64,000 nt of DNA, from NCBI RefSeq assembly GCF_000317475.1, contig NC_019729.1:5904501-5968500 (forward strand). Direction: 5' to 3'. Every line of letters begins with the position of its first letter. The first letter of the stretch is position 1. Positions 36,540-45,592 of this stretch are shown piece after piece. Source of the DNA: Oscillatoria nigro-viridis PCC 7112 (GTDB lineage Bacteria; Cyanobacteriota; Cyanobacteriia; Cyanobacteriales; Microcoleaceae). The notes under the pieces were generated by a model. It saw only the letters and a list, made by a program, of their open reading frames with translations. It was not told where the DNA came from and did no database searches. Position numbers and translations under genes: made by a program.

Positions 36540-37220
36540 ATGGCTAGCTGGATAATTTTAAATGGCGCCTTGCTAATCGCAGCTTATCTGCTGGGATCGA
36601 TTCCGACTGGGTACGCCTTGGGGAAATGGATGCTGGGAATTGATATTCGACAGGTTGGTTCGGGTTCGACGGGTGCGACTAACGTACTGAGGACTTTGGG
36701 GAAGTGGCCGGGGTTGGGGGTTTTGTTGGTTGACGTGTTGAAGGGGGTAAGTGCGATCGTCCTAATTCGCTACATTTACTCTCTCACTTTTACCAGCCAG
36801 CTAGCAACCGCAGCAGGTATTGAAAATACTGTAACTGTCATCCCTTGGATGGCAACTTTGGCGGGTTTATCTGCTGTTTTGGGCCACAGCAAATCAATCT
36901 GGCTGGGGTTTACCGGCGGTAAATCTGTGGCTACGAGTTTGGGAGTTTTGCTTGGTTTGTACTGGCCAGTTGGTTTGGGAACTTTCGGAATTTTCGGGAT
37001 AGTATTTGCGGTGTCGCGAATTGTTTCTTTAAGTTCGATTATCGGGGCAATTAGCGTTGCTGGATTGATGTTTGCTTTACATCAGCCGCTGGCTTATGTA
37101 TTGTTTGGAATTGCGGGCGGTGTGTTTGTAATTGTGCGACATCGCAGCAATATTCAGCGGTTGTTGAACGGTACGGAACCGAGGATAGGAGAGAAATTGG
37201 AAACAGCAGCTAGCGATTAA
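36540..37220 (+). CDS. plsY: Glycerol-3-phosphate acyltransferase PlsY
   Basis: PlsY transfers an acyl group from acyl-phosphate to glycerol-3-phosphate, the first step of phospholipid synthesis, in the membrane. The three signatures are visible: GSIPTGYALGKW, GSGSTGATNVLRTLG (active site) and GHSKSIWLGFTGGKSVATSLG. The family's helices and length (226 residues) are complete. It follows the MlaE/DUF3119/DUF3086 run on the same strand. Confidence 0.95.
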   Translation: MASWIILNGALLIAAYLLGSIPTGYALGKWMLGIDIRQVGSGSTGATNVLRTLGKWPGLGVLLVDVLKGVSAIVLIRYIYSLTFTSQLATAAGIENTVTVIPWMATLAGLSAVLGHSKSIWLGFTGGKSVATSLGVLLGLYWPVGLGTFGIFGIVFAVSRIVSLSSIIGAISVAGLMFALHQPLAYVLFGIAGGVFVIVRHRSNIQRLLNGTEPRIGEKLETAASD

Positions 37221-37242
37221 TCTGAAACAGCCTGACACCTTT

Positions 37243-37830
37243 TCAGTTAGTTCCCATAACGGGGCCTAGATCCAACACAAATCCGGGCAAAACATCTTCC
37301 CCTGACAGCGTAACAGGGGACTGCAATATTTCTATTTCTCGATCGATCCTATAAATCTCCACAGTCCGCGTTTGCGGGTCAATCAACCACCCCAAACAAA
37401 CGCCATTTTCCCGATATTCTTGCATTTTCTCTCGCGTTTCTCTGAGAGAATCACTGGGCGAGCGCAATTCCACTACAAAATCAGGACACAGTGGCGGAAA
37501 TTTCCTTTTTTGTTCGGGAGTTAAAGCTTCCCATCTTTCGCGTTTTATCCAAGAAGCATCGGGAGAACGAGTTGCACCGTTTGGGAGTCTAAAACAGGTC
37601 GAAGAGTCAAAAGCAATTCCTAGATTCGGATTTTGGCGACTCCAAGCTTGCAATTGATAGGATAAATCCATATTACGGTTTCCAGTTTCTCCTCCCGTTG
37701 GTGGAACCATCAGCAGTTCTCCTTTTGCATTCCGTTCAAATTTATAATCGGGGTGATGTTGGCACAGTTCGTAAAACTGATCGTCTGTCAACTCGATCCA
37801 CGGACTTAAATCTAATTTTAAAGTCAGCAT
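37243..37830 (-). CDS. Uma2 family PD-(D/E)XK endonuclease-like protein (DUF820)
   Basis: A 195-residue protein of a family greatly expanded in filamentous cyanobacteria. The fold is visible in RSPDASWIKRERWE, PDFVVELRSPSDSLRETREKM and GWLIDPQTRTVEIY. The Lys of the ExK motif is Arg here, as in many members. The biological role of the family is not established. It lies 11 bp after the proC stop and may be co-transcribed. Confidence 0.9.
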   Translation of the reverse strand: MLTLKLDLSPWIELTDDQFYELCQHHPDYKFERNAKGELLMVPPTGGETGNRNMDLSYQLQAWSRQNPNLGIAFDSSTCFRLPNGATRSPDASWIKRERWEALTPEQKRKFPPLCPDFVVELRSPSDSLRETREKMQEYRENGVCLGWLIDPQTRTVEIYRIDREIEILQSPVTLSGEDVLPGFVLDLGPVMGTN

Positions 37831-37841
37831 GGCACTAACAC

Positions 37842-38687
37842 CTATTTACCTAATTCTTGAGAACGCAAATAAGCTGCTTTCACGGCTTCGATCAGCGCCG
37901 AACGGAAGCCGTTACTCTCTAATTTAGCAATTCCCGCAATAGTTGTGCCGCCGGGACTTGTAACTCGATCTTTCAATTCTGCTGGGTGCATTCCCGTTTC
38001 TTGCAATAGTTTCGCCGTACCGAATACAGTTTGCAAAGCTAATTGAGAGGCGATCGCCCGTGGCAGTCCTGCACAAACTCCGCCATCTGTCAAGGCCTCT
38101 ATCAAAATTGCTACATAACCGGGCCCGGAACCCGACAGCCCAGTCACCGCATCCAGCATGCTCTCAGGTACTTCTACCACTTCTCCTACGGCCTGAAAGA
38201 TGCGCTTTACCAATTCTAAATCAGCCGGTTGCACGAGTTTTCCAGGGGCGATCGCGCTCATTCCCGCTCCTACCGTTGCCGGAGTATTCGGCATCACACG
38301 CAGCACTCCCCGCCCCGGGAACGCGGGTTCGAGCTTGCTGAGCGGCACTCCTGCCAAAATCGACACTACCAGCGCTTCTGGCTGGGAATTAGCCGTTTCT
38401 CCATTATTTCCCTGTTTGCGATCGGCAGCCACCGCCAACTCCAAAGCTACCGTATCAAAAACTTGCGGTTTAATCGCCAAAAACAGCACTTCTGTAGCGG
38501 CAGCAACTTCTAGATTGCTGGCTGTTGTTCCAATCCCGTATTTCTCAGTTAAAAACTCGCGGCGTTTTACCCCAGGCTCGCTCACCAATATTTCTCTTGG
38601 CAAATAAACTTTTTGTGCTATTAAGCGGGATAAGAGAGCTTCTCCCATTACCCCACCGCCGATCGTACCAAATTTTATGTTAGTCAT
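37842..38687 (-). CDS. proC: Pyrroline-5-carboxylate reductase
   Basis: The enzyme makes proline from pyrroline-5-carboxylate with NAD(P)H. The N-terminal nucleotide fold begins FGTIGGGVMGEALLSRL, the middle has RVMPNTPATVGAGMSAI, and the signature GLSGSGPGYVAILIEALTDGG and DRVTSPGGTTIAGI are complete. Length 281 residues. It is downstream of sepF and pipY on the same strand, a grouping common in cyanobacteria and other bacteria. Confidence 0.96.
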   Translation of the reverse strand: MTNIKFGTIGGGVMGEALLSRLIAQKVYLPREILVSEPGVKRREFLTEKYGIGTTASNLEVAAATEVLFLAIKPQVFDTVALELAVAADRKQGNNGETANSQPEALVVSILAGVPLSKLEPAFPGRGVLRVMPNTPATVGAGMSAIAPGKLVQPADLELVKRIFQAVGEVVEVPESMLDAVTGLSGSGPGYVAILIEALTDGGVCAGLPRAIASQLALQTVFGTAKLLQETGMHPAELKDRVTSPGGTTIAGIAKLESNGFRSALIEAVKAAYLRSQELGK

Positions 38688-38703
38688 TAGTCAGTTGTCA
38701 CTT

Positions 38704-38873
38704 TTGAGTTATCAGTTGTCAGTTGTCAGTTGTCAGTTGTCATTGTTTACTTAGTTGTTAGCTAATGTTATTAATCCGCAGTGTTTATTCCACAGTTATT
38801 AGTTGTTAACTATTGACTACTGACTACTGACTACTGACTACTGACCACTGCCAACTGACTACTGACTACTGAG
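38704..38873. repeat. Heptamer repeats (TTGTCAG and TACTGAC types) between proC and sepF
   Basis: Runs of CAGTTGT at 38715-38745 and CTACTGA at 38814-38872. The second run reaches the last codons of sepF and its stop, so the repeat may have altered the tail of the protein. Confidence 0.75.
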
Positions 38874-39483
38874 CGATGGGAGCTTGTTCTGCTGGCCAGA
38901 CTGTTGGTGCAGGAGCCGCAGCACGAGGGCGTCCTTGAGCAGGAGGCACTTCGTGAACCACACCAGACTGAGTTCTCACCTGCACGCAGCTAGGCGTAAA
39001 CAAGAAAATACTTTCGCCAATGCGCTCTTGATGACCGTCCAGGGCATAAGTACCGCCCGCCACAAAGTCCACAGCTCTTTGCGCTTGGTCTGGGTCCATC
39101 ACCGTCAGGTTCAAAACCACAGACTTGCGTTCCTTAAGGGCTCGAATTGCTGCCGGCATCTCTTCAAAAGTGCGCGGCTCCATTACTACTACTTCCGAAA
39201 TCCCGTTCATAGCTCCAGGCATTCCAATCACGTTATTCATTACTGACCCTACTCCCCCGGTTGGTGCAACGACATCCATACCTGTCGATCCTACTACTGA
39301 CCGCTCTCGCATTCTACGATTTTGACGACGTTCTTCTTCGGCTGCTGCGACGGCAGCGGGGTTCGGTTCAGCCGCTTGGTAGAAGTTCTGATAGCGCTCC
39401 CCTTCCGTTTCGTCGTACACGTCATCGTACTCAGGCTCATTGTTGATGCCTACAAAATCTCGCAGTTTAGAAAAAATATTCAT
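38866..39483 (-). CDS. sepF: Cell division protein SepF (Cdv2)
   Basis: SepF tethers and bundles FtsZ at the division site. The N-terminal membrane-binding helix ([13 protein letters not shown]) precedes a variable acidic linker. The SepF core follows, with [54 protein letters not shown]. The C-terminal tail ([17 protein letters not shown]) is non-conserved. Length 205 residues. It lies in the pipX-pipY-sepF-proC run. Confidence 0.95.
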   Translation of the reverse strand: MNIFSKLRDFVGINNEPEYDDVYDETEGERYQNFYQAAEPNPAAVAAAEEERRQNRRMRERSVVGSTGMDVVAPTGGVGSVMNNVIGMPGAMNGISEVVVMEPRTFEEMPAAIRALKERKSVVLNLTVMDPDQAQRAVDFVAGGTYALDGHQERIGESIFLFTPSCVQVRTQSGVVHEVPPAQGRPRAAAPAPTVWPAEQAPIAQ

Positions 39484-39600
39484 GATTCACGCTCCTTCAC
39501 GACTTGGCTGCCCCGACTATACTCGCGTTGCGCGTTAGTCGCGGGTGGCTGACTATTCTATATTTAACCCAAATTGTCTTTATCAGAAGATTTCAATTAC

Positions 39601-40266
39601 TTATCCCCTCCTAGAGCCAAATAAGGTTTGTCCTAGCCGTACCATAGTAGCACCTGCTTGAATTGCCAAATGATAATCTCCCGACATCCCCATCGAGAGC
39701 TGCTGCATTTGAATGCAGGGCAAATTTTGCTGCTGGATTTTCTGTGCAAGTTCGCGGGTGCTGTTAAATAATTCTAGGATTTGCGAGTCATCTAATCCCA
39801 GCGGCGGAATTGTCATCAAACCTTGAATTTTGATATGCTGACATTTGTTGAGTTCTGGAAGGTCGGCCAGCAGTTCTGGAACGCTCCAGCCGTATTTGTC
39901 AGGGTCGGGCAACATTTTGACTTGCAGGCAGACTTGGGGAGAGCAGGACATTTCCCCCGCCAAGCGCGAAAGTCGCTGAGCGAGTTTTAAATTGTCGAGA
40001 GAGTGAATCCACTGGAAATGCTCTAGGGCCTTGGCGGCTTTGTTGGCTTGCAAGTGTCCGATCAAGTGCCAGTTGATATCCGGTAAATCTTGCAGTTGGC
40101 TTTGTTTTTCGACAGTCTCTTGAACCTTACTCTCGCCAAAATCCCGGATACCGCCGTCGTATGCTTCGCGGATAGCATCAGTCGGTACCTGTTTGGTAAC
40201 GGCAATTAACCGCACTGATTCGGGCAAGTGTTGGCGAATGCTCTTAATTCGAGAGGCTATGGTCAT
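39601..40266 (-). CDS. pipY: PLP homeostasis protein PipY (YggS/COG0325)
   Basis: A 221-residue PLP-binding protein of the alanine-racemase fold that keeps vitamin B6 and amino-acid pools balanced. The PLP lysine is in LIAVTKQVP, followed by FGESKVQET and WHLIGHLQANK. SMGMSGDYHLAI and GQTLFG complete the phosphate site. In Synechococcus the homologue is co-transcribed with pipX, the arrangement seen here (72-bp gap). Confidence 0.94.
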   Translation of the reverse strand: MTIASRIKSIRQHLPESVRLIAVTKQVPTDAIREAYDGGIRDFGESKVQETVEKQSQLQDLPDINWHLIGHLQANKAAKALEHFQWIHSLDNLKLAQRLSRLAGEMSCSPQVCLQVKMLPDPDKYGWSVPELLADLPELNKCQHIKIQGLMTIPPLGLDDSQILELFNSTRELAQKIQQQNLPCIQMQQLSMGMSGDYHLAIQAGATMVRLGQTLFGSRRG

Positions 40267-40338
40267 GGGTGCTCAACGCTCTTGACTGGAGGGAAGGAAA
40301 ATTAAGACTGTTACCAATTACCAAATTACTGATTTTCG

Positions 40339-40608
40339 TTATTGAAACGTGCGCTGGTGAATGGTCTGCAATTGGTCGTACTCTTGATATTGACCGCTGC
40401 GACGCAGGGTTCGCAGGCGAATTTCGACCATGAGGCGAGCGTCGGAGCGGCTGATGGGTTCAAATCTCAGACCGCCTGGGCCGTTTGTCACCAAAAAAAA
40501 CAGGCGTTGGGCGTATAGGGTGGTAAATAATTCTTGGCTGTCTTCAACCTGGGATACCCTGAAGAGGAGGCCAAAGTTTGGATGATTCAGGTAAGTTTCA
40601 GTAGTCAT
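40339..40608 (-). CDS. pipX: PII-interacting protein PipX
   Basis: An 89-residue protein that co-activates NtcA and is held by PII according to 2-oxoglutarate level. The Tudor-like domain reads TYLNHPNFGLLFRVSQ and ends with FEPISRSDARLMVEIRLR. The C-terminal helices (LRRSGQYQEYDQLQTIHQRTF) are complete. It heads the pipX-pipY-sepF-proC run. Confidence 0.95.
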   Translation of the reverse strand: MTTETYLNHPNFGLLFRVSQVEDSQELFTTLYAQRLFFLVTNGPGGLRFEPISRSDARLMVEIRLRTLRRSGQYQEYDQLQTIHQRTFQ

Positions 40609-40650
40609 TAACGCTCACAATCGATCGATTTTAGATTAAAGATTTAGATT

Positions 40651-41109
40651 TTAGATTTTAGTTTCGCTCGATCGCCCGACGGCGTTGTTTGACGGCGGGC
40701 TACAAAGGGCGATAGCCGTAGCCGTGCAATAGTCTCCGTCGTGGCTGAGGCTCAATTGCCACTGGCAATTTCCCCAAACAGAGGCTTGTACTGCTGCGGT
40801 TCCGTGCAGTTGCACATTTGGAGCACCGTTTTCGGAGCGCCGAATTTCCACATCTGCATACCGTATTCCCCGCCATCCCGTGCCTAGAGCTTTGACAACG
40901 GCTTCTTTTGCTGCCCAGCGCCCCGCTAGTTGGTTGCAGGAAACTCGATTCATTTTACCTTTAATGCTGCTGTGTTGAGAATTTAGTTGCCCGCAATCCC
41001 TTTGTTCGGCGGGCGTGTAAACTTTTTCGAGGAAGCGATCGCCAAACCGGTCTAATGCGGCTTGAATGCGCGGAACATATACTATATCTGTCCCAAGATA
41101 GATGTTCAA
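40651..41109 (-). CDS. acpS: Holo-[acyl-carrier-protein] synthase
   Basis: AcpS attaches phosphopantetheine to acyl carrier protein. The metal-binding LGTDIVYVPRI and the catalytic AGRWAAKEAVVKALGTG are complete, with LSLSHDGDYCTATAIAL near the end. A short insert (LNSQHSSIKGKMNRVS) and a non-conserved tail make it 152 residues, slightly long. The start is a TTG at 41107-41109, fixed by the position of the first motif. The start region and 140 bp upstream are duplicated at 41290-41456. Confidence 0.92.
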   Translation of the reverse strand: MNIYLGTDIVYVPRIQAALDRFGDRFLEKVYTPAEQRDCGQLNSQHSSIKGKMNRVSCNQLAGRWAAKEAVVKALGTGWRGIRYADVEIRRSENGAPNVQLHGTAAVQASVWGNCQWQLSLSHDGDYCTATAIALCSPPSNNAVGRSSETKI

Positions 41110-41456
41110 GGTCTTGGTTCTCTAAATATTTGTCTCCATTACTTTAGCAGGACTGTCGCGTACCAGACAAAACTTACTCAAATCTAGGCTGGTGTTCCAA
41201 ACCCCGCTCGAATCAGTCCTTCCCAATTCTTCAATCTCCAATCTAATCAATCAATCTCAAATCTCAAATCTCAAATCTCAAATCTCAACATCTGTCCCAA
41301 GATAGATGTTCAAGGTCTTGGTTCTCTAAATATTTGTCTCCATTACTTTAGCAGGACTGTCGCGTACCAGACAAAACTTACTCAAATCTAGGCTGCTGTT
41401 CCAAACCCGGCTCGAATCAGTCCTTCCCAATTCTTCAATCTCCAATCTAATCAATC
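41086..41456. repeat. Tandem duplication of the acpS start and upstream region
   Basis: A segment of about 167 bp (41086-41252) recurs at 41290-41456, offset 204 bp, with about two differences. Each copy includes the first eight codons of acpS. Between and after them lie CAAATCT/AAATCTA heptamer runs, which may have mediated the duplication. No further gene lies in this interval. Confidence 0.88.
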
Positions 41457-41484
41457 TAAAATCTAAAATCTAAAATCTAAAATC

Positions 41485-42480
41485 TCAACTGTCCCAACCC
41501 CAAACCAAGCGGGCGCTCCAGAGGAAGAGCAAGCATCCGAGGGCGATCCAGTCTCGGATTTTCAATTGCAACGGGTGCCATTCTACACGGTGTCGATCGG
41601 GACTGGTGAAGCCGCGAACTTTCATGGCGCTGGCAATTTGTTCGGCTCGCAGGAGCAAGTTTTCTAACAGTCGCTCGGCTATCATCAACCAAACTTGAGC
41701 GGCGCGGCGAAATCCGAGTTTTTTCCAGTTTATCGCTCTGGTACTCACCGATCGCACTAAATTTTGTATTTCTTCCAATACTAGGGGAATGAACCGCAAA
41801 GATAAAGTTAATGTTAAGGCTATTTCGGTAACAGGCCAATTTAAGCGGCGCAGGGGCTGCATTAAGTTTTCAAGGGCGCTGGTGATTTCTTCGCTGGCTG
41901 TGGTGAGAAGGTAGAGGTTGGTGCTGTAAATTACTGTGAAAAATAGGGTGCTGACGTTGAGAGCTAAATCTAGGGATTTGCGGGTGATTTTAATCGGGCC
42001 TTGTTTGAATAAAACGTAACGGTAGTTTGTGGGTTGGGGGAGTTGATTTGGGCTTTGGGCTTTGGGATTGGGGATTGGGGAGTTTGAGCCTAAGTTAAAA
42101 GATTGGTACCAGGGTTTGGGCTTTTGAGGGGGTGGAAGAGTTGCCGGCTGTTGGGAAAAGGTTAATTCGTCGGCGGGGATGCGGGGCTGGTGTTCTGAGG
42201 GGAGTCCGTCGGGGGCGATCGCGCTGAGGCAAAATACTAATATGCAGAATAGCAGCAGCAGTCCCATTTGCTGTTTCCACACGCGCAGGGGAATGGCTGC
42301 GGTTAGTGTCAGTACGATTAACATTCCTACTAGCATCAACCGCCAGATGGGATTGGCGAGTATTGGCGCAATCAGAAATGTCATCAACCAGGCTAGTTTT
42401 ACGCGGGAGTCTAGCCGGTGAAGCCAGGTTATGGGTTGTTCTAGGTAAAGTCCTATGGGGAGCGATCGAAGTAAGTCCAT
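41485..42480 (-). CDS. Energy-coupling factor transporter T-type membrane protein (CbiQ family)
   Basis: A 331-residue membrane protein of the EcfT/CbiQ family that links ECF ATPases to a substrate-binding S subunit. The N-terminal SRVKLAWLMTFLIAPILA and C-terminal ALTLTLSLRFIPLVLEEIQN, ASAMKVRGF fit the family, whose two Ala-Arg-Gly motifs contact the ATPases. A non-conserved Pro/Ser/Gln-rich segment at about residues 105-160 (NPKAQSPNQLP) derives from a GGGATTG-type repeat. No S subunit or ATPase gene is adjacent. Confidence 0.88.
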   Translation of the reverse strand: MDLLRSLPIGLYLEQPITWLHRLDSRVKLAWLMTFLIAPILANPIWRLMLVGMLIVLTLTAAIPLRVWKQQMGLLLLFCILVFCLSAIAPDGLPSEHQPRIPADELTFSQQPATLPPPQKPKPWYQSFNLGSNSPIPNPKAQSPNQLPQPTNYRYVLFKQGPIKITRKSLDLALNVSTLFFTVIYSTNLYLLTTASEEITSALENLMQPLRRLNWPVTEIALTLTLSLRFIPLVLEEIQNLVRSVSTRAINWKKLGFRRAAQVWLMIAERLLENLLLRAEQIASAMKVRGFTSPDRHRVEWHPLQLKIRDWIALGCLLFLWSARLVWGWDS

Positions 42481-42486
42481 CTTGGG

Positions 42487-42650
42487 ATTTTAGATTTTAG
42501 ATTTTAGATTTTAGATTTGGGGATTGTTTGATTGAGGGATTGTTTGATTGAGGGATTGATTGATTGATTGAGGGATTGTTTGATTGAGGGATTGATTGAT
42601 TGATTGAGGGATTGATTATTGAATGGGGATTATGTGATTGAGCGATTGAT
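42487..42650. repeat. Heptamer and GATTGATTGAGG repeat tract
   Basis: TAGATTT heptamers (42487-42517) followed by irregular units of GATTGTTTGATTGAGG and GATTGATTGATTGAGG to about 42625. It lies between the EcfT-like gene and the four-helix-bundle gene. Confidence 0.8.
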
Positions 42651-42716
42651 TTTTTGAGTGCGATTATTTGATTGTTTTATTTTTAAGAGGAAATTCTTGT
42701 TGGATTTGACATTGTT

Positions 42717-43136
42717 TTATTTGCGATTTGCTGTTGGGTTTTTAGCAATTAAAGTTTTGATGGAGGCAACTGTCATCGCTAAAATTTCATTCGTTTCTGA
42801 CATGATATTCCTCAAATTAGTGGCATCTACTAATTTAGCTTCAACTATCAACTCCATCCAGTACAAACATTCATCCGCTTCTTCTTCCACTATTCTGAGT
42901 TTGGCAATTAAGTCTGCTGTCGATCTAGCGCGACAAGCTGCTCGATAGTTAGCCCCTACAGAAGTTCCTGAACGAATTAACTGCTTGCCAATTACCTCAG
43001 AAACGGTATTTTTGGGCAGTGAACTTACTAGCTTAATAACTCTTAATGCTAGCTGCTTCGTTCTTTGTTTAAACTCTTGTTCATTCATCCGATATTTAGA
43101 TTTTAGATGAAAAAATTTGCTGTAATTGGCAAGCAA
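42717..43136 (-). CDS. Four-helix bundle protein (TIGR02436/S23-like)
   Basis: A 139-residue helical protein. Recognisable features are FKQRTKQLALRVIKLVSSLP, VGANYRAACRARSTADLIAKL and EEADECLYWMELI. Relatives are encoded in insertions of 23S rRNA and as stand-alone genes beside mobile DNA in many cyanobacteria. Function unknown. It is flanked on both sides by heptamer repeats, as expected for a recent arrival. Only the ATG in LKSKYRMNEQEF may be the true start, which would shorten it by about 16 residues. Confidence 0.85.
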   Translation of the reverse strand: MLANYSKFFHLKSKYRMNEQEFKQRTKQLALRVIKLVSSLPKNTVSEVIGKQLIRSGTSVGANYRAACRARSTADLIAKLRIVEEEADECLYWMELIVEAKLVDATNLRNIMSETNEILAMTVASIKTLIAKNPTANRK

Positions 43137-43194
43137 TTATATCATCTAACCGCCTTTTTTCTTCAATCTAAAATCTAAAATCTAAAATCTAAAA

Positions 43195-44556
43195 TTACTT
43201 GACCCGCAGTGCTCTGTTTGTTGTACTCATTTCGGTGGCACGAACTTTTTTGCCTCTCCAAAGCAGCCGCATTGGTGTACCGGTAAAGCCGAGGTGTTTG
43301 CGGAATTGGCTTTCCATGTAGCGGCGGTAATTTTCGGTGAAGCGTTTGGGATCGTTGACAAATAGGGCGATTGTCGGTGGCTGCGATCGCACTTGAGTGC
43401 CGTAATAGATTTTGCCTTGTTTTCCTTGGCGGGTAACTGGGGCTGAGTGCCAGGTTGTGGCTTCCTCTATGACTTCGTTAATGACGGCGGTAGGGACGCG
43501 GCGCTTGTGTTCGTCGGATGCTTTGTCTACTAATTCAATGATTTTTTCAACTCGCTGTCCACTCATGGCGCTAACAAAAATCATTTCTGCCCAGTCGAGG
43601 AAATAAAGTCTGGTTCTGACTTCTCTTTCGTACTCGTAGATGGTGTCGGAGTCTTTTTCTACGGCGTCCCATTTGTTGACGACTATGATGCAGGCGCGAC
43701 CTTCTTGGCTGATGCGATCGGCTAATTTTTGGTCTTGATCGGTAACGCCGTCAATTGCGTCAATTACTAGCAGTATTACGTTGGCGCGGCGGATGGCTTT
43801 AAAAGCGCGGTTGATCCCGAAAAATTCTGCGCCGTATTCAACGTTTTTCTTTTTGCGAATTCCGGCTGTGTCAATCAGGCGGTAGGTTTTACCGTTCCTT
43901 TCTACTAAGGTGTCGATCGCGTCGCGGGTTGTGCCGGAAATCGGGCTGACTATAGCGCGGTTTTCTCCGAGAAATGCGTTTAACAAACTCGATTTGCCGA
44001 CGTTGGGACGGCCGATAATTGCTACTTTAATTTCCTCAACTTCTGATAATACTTCCGTGGGAAGATAAGTAATTAATTTGTCCAGCAATTCGCCGGTGCC
44101 GTTGCCGTGAATGCCGGAAATTGGGTAAGGTTCTCCGAGTCCCAATTGCCAAAAGTCGGCTGCTTGGGTGAGTCCTGTCTTTTCCGATTCGCATTTGTTG
44201 ACGGCGAGAATGACGGGGACTTTTTGCAGTCTCAGCCAAGATGCGATCGCTTCGTCGCCGCCGGTGAGCCCGGTTTGTCCGTCTACTACGAAAATGGCTG
44301 CGCTGGCTTCTGCGAGGGCCGCCATTGCTTGTTCGCGAATTAAAGGCAGAAATTCTGTTTCGTCGTCGAATACTAGCCCGCCGGTGTCTACGACTTGATA
44401 TTCCCGATCGCCCCAGTATGCTGGTCTGTAAGTGCGATCGCGCGTGATTCCCGGTTCGTCGTGGACGATCGCGTCTTGGGTGTTGGCTAAACGGTTGACT
44501 AGCGTCGATTTGCCTACATTGGGGCGTCCAATAATAGCAACTATAGGTAGAGACAT
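43195..44556 (-). CDS. der: Ribosome-biogenesis GTPase Der
   Basis: A tandem GTPase that binds the 50S subunit during assembly. The first G domain has [18 protein letters not shown] and NKCE; the second has [20 protein letters not shown] and NKWD. The C-terminal KH-like domain ends LLWRGKK. Length 453 residues is normal. A single upstream ATG starts the first P-loop region directly. Confidence 0.97.
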   Translation of the reverse strand: MSLPIVAIIGRPNVGKSTLVNRLANTQDAIVHDEPGITRDRTYRPAYWGDREYQVVDTGGLVFDDETEFLPLIREQAMAALAEASAAIFVVDGQTGLTGGDEAIASWLRLQKVPVILAVNKCESEKTGLTQAADFWQLGLGEPYPISGIHGNGTGELLDKLITYLPTEVLSEVEEIKVAIIGRPNVGKSSLLNAFLGENRAIVSPISGTTRDAIDTLVERNGKTYRLIDTAGIRKKKNVEYGAEFFGINRAFKAIRRANVILLVIDAIDGVTDQDQKLADRISQEGRACIIVVNKWDAVEKDSDTIYEYEREVRTRLYFLDWAEMIFVSAMSGQRVEKIIELVDKASDEHKRRVPTAVINEVIEEATTWHSAPVTRQGKQGKIYYGTQVRSQPPTIALFVNDPKRFTENYRRYMESQFRKHLGFTGTPMRLLWRGKKVRATEMSTTNRALRVK

Positions 44557-44957
44557 AAAAGTAGCAGCAATTAGGCTGCGCCGTAATTTTGAGGTTTAGT
44601 CTTGTATTGTAAGCTAATCTGACCGGAATTTTATAGATTGAGCCTGTGTTTCTGTCTTTTCATGCTGTAGGCGGTGTTCTACCGATCGCCCGTTTAAACA
44701 TCGAACCCTAAAAAATAGGCACAGCCTATGGATCTGCATTCCCAGCCCGACTCTGAGAATTAGAAATAAAACTTAAATAACTCAACAAATCATCTCATGT
44801 GTGGTAATTCTTTGATGATTGTGAAGGTAGATATAGGATTTTAGCGATCGGCTATGATTGAAAATAAGCAGGAGTTTAGTTTTTGACGAAAGCTTAAAAC
44901 AGCAGCTTAAAAATGGAAACTAAATTTTCCTCAAATCTCAAAACATTAGGTGGTAAT
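44557..44957. other. Gene-free interval upstream of the dioxygenase gene
   Basis: AT-rich DNA between divergent genes. It should hold the promoters of der and of the dioxygenase. I see no RNA gene or convincing repeat. Confidence 0.5.
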
Positions 44958-45500
44958 ATGGCTGTTCTGCAACTAGAAGACGGTAGAACATATACGGATA
45001 TACGGGCGATCGCGAATCAACTGGCCGTTTTAAATATTGAGATCGATTCCCTGCCCGCAAACAAAAATCCGGCGTTTCAAGAACTGCTAGTTCAAGACAT
45101 TCTCAATGTTACAGAAAAACAGCAGATTCTCGCAGCATTTAATAGCGAGTTTGAACAGTTTAAGCGCGCCAGCGGATATCAGTGGTGCGACTTAAAAGTT
45201 CTGCATCCAGGTTCGCAGCAGATTTACGCGCTGATGACTCAAAGCGAGCGCACTCACACCCACACAGATGCAGAAGTTCTTCACATTTTAGCTGGGGAAT
45301 GCGTTTTTGGGTTTGTGTATTCTAACGGCTCTCAGGTACAATTAATGCTGCAAGCTGAAGAATACATTAAAGTGCCTGCCAATACCGAGCATTGGTTTTA
45401 TCTCACTCCGTCGCTGTACTTGAAAGCCTTGCAGTATTACACCAGTGCTCAAGGCTGGGTTCCTCAGTATACTAACAGGAAACTAAAAATTAAAAACTAA
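44958..45500 (+). CDS. mtnD: Acireductone dioxygenase (ARD) family protein
   Basis: A 180-residue cupin. Metal ligands are in THTHTDAEV (HxHxxxE), and the fourth histidine in PANTEHWFY. KALQYYTSAQGWVPQY follows, matching the acireductone dioxygenase C-terminus. The family oxidises acireductone in methionine salvage; its metal decides the product. The ATG at 44958 has AGGTGG seven bases upstream. A longer form from 44913 would add 15 non-conserved residues. No other salvage gene is nearby. Confidence 0.82.
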   Translation: MAVLQLEDGRTYTDIRAIANQLAVLNIEIDSLPANKNPAFQELLVQDILNVTEKQQILAAFNSEFEQFKRASGYQWCDLKVLHPGSQQIYALMTQSERTHTHTDAEVLHILAGECVFGFVYSNGSQVQLMLQAEEYIKVPANTEHWFYLTPSLYLKALQYYTSAQGWVPQYTNRKLKIKN

Positions 45501-45506
45501 ATGTAG

Positions 45507-45530
45507 GGTGCGCTTCGGCGCACCTTTCTC
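45507..45530 (+). terminator. Intrinsic terminator after mtnD
   Basis: GGTGCGC-TTCG-GCGCACC (45507-45524), a seven-bp stem with a stable tetraloop, followed by TTTCTCT. It lies seven bases after the stop. Confidence 0.85.
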
Positions 45531-45592
45531 TATCAAAATAGGCGATTGAAATGGCGACACTACCAACAAAGTCTCTCTCTCAAAGACGAGGA

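Noticed and set aside
37243-37830. Restriction-modification enzyme
   Set aside because: The protein is a Uma2-family member; no methyltransferase or specificity gene is adjacent.
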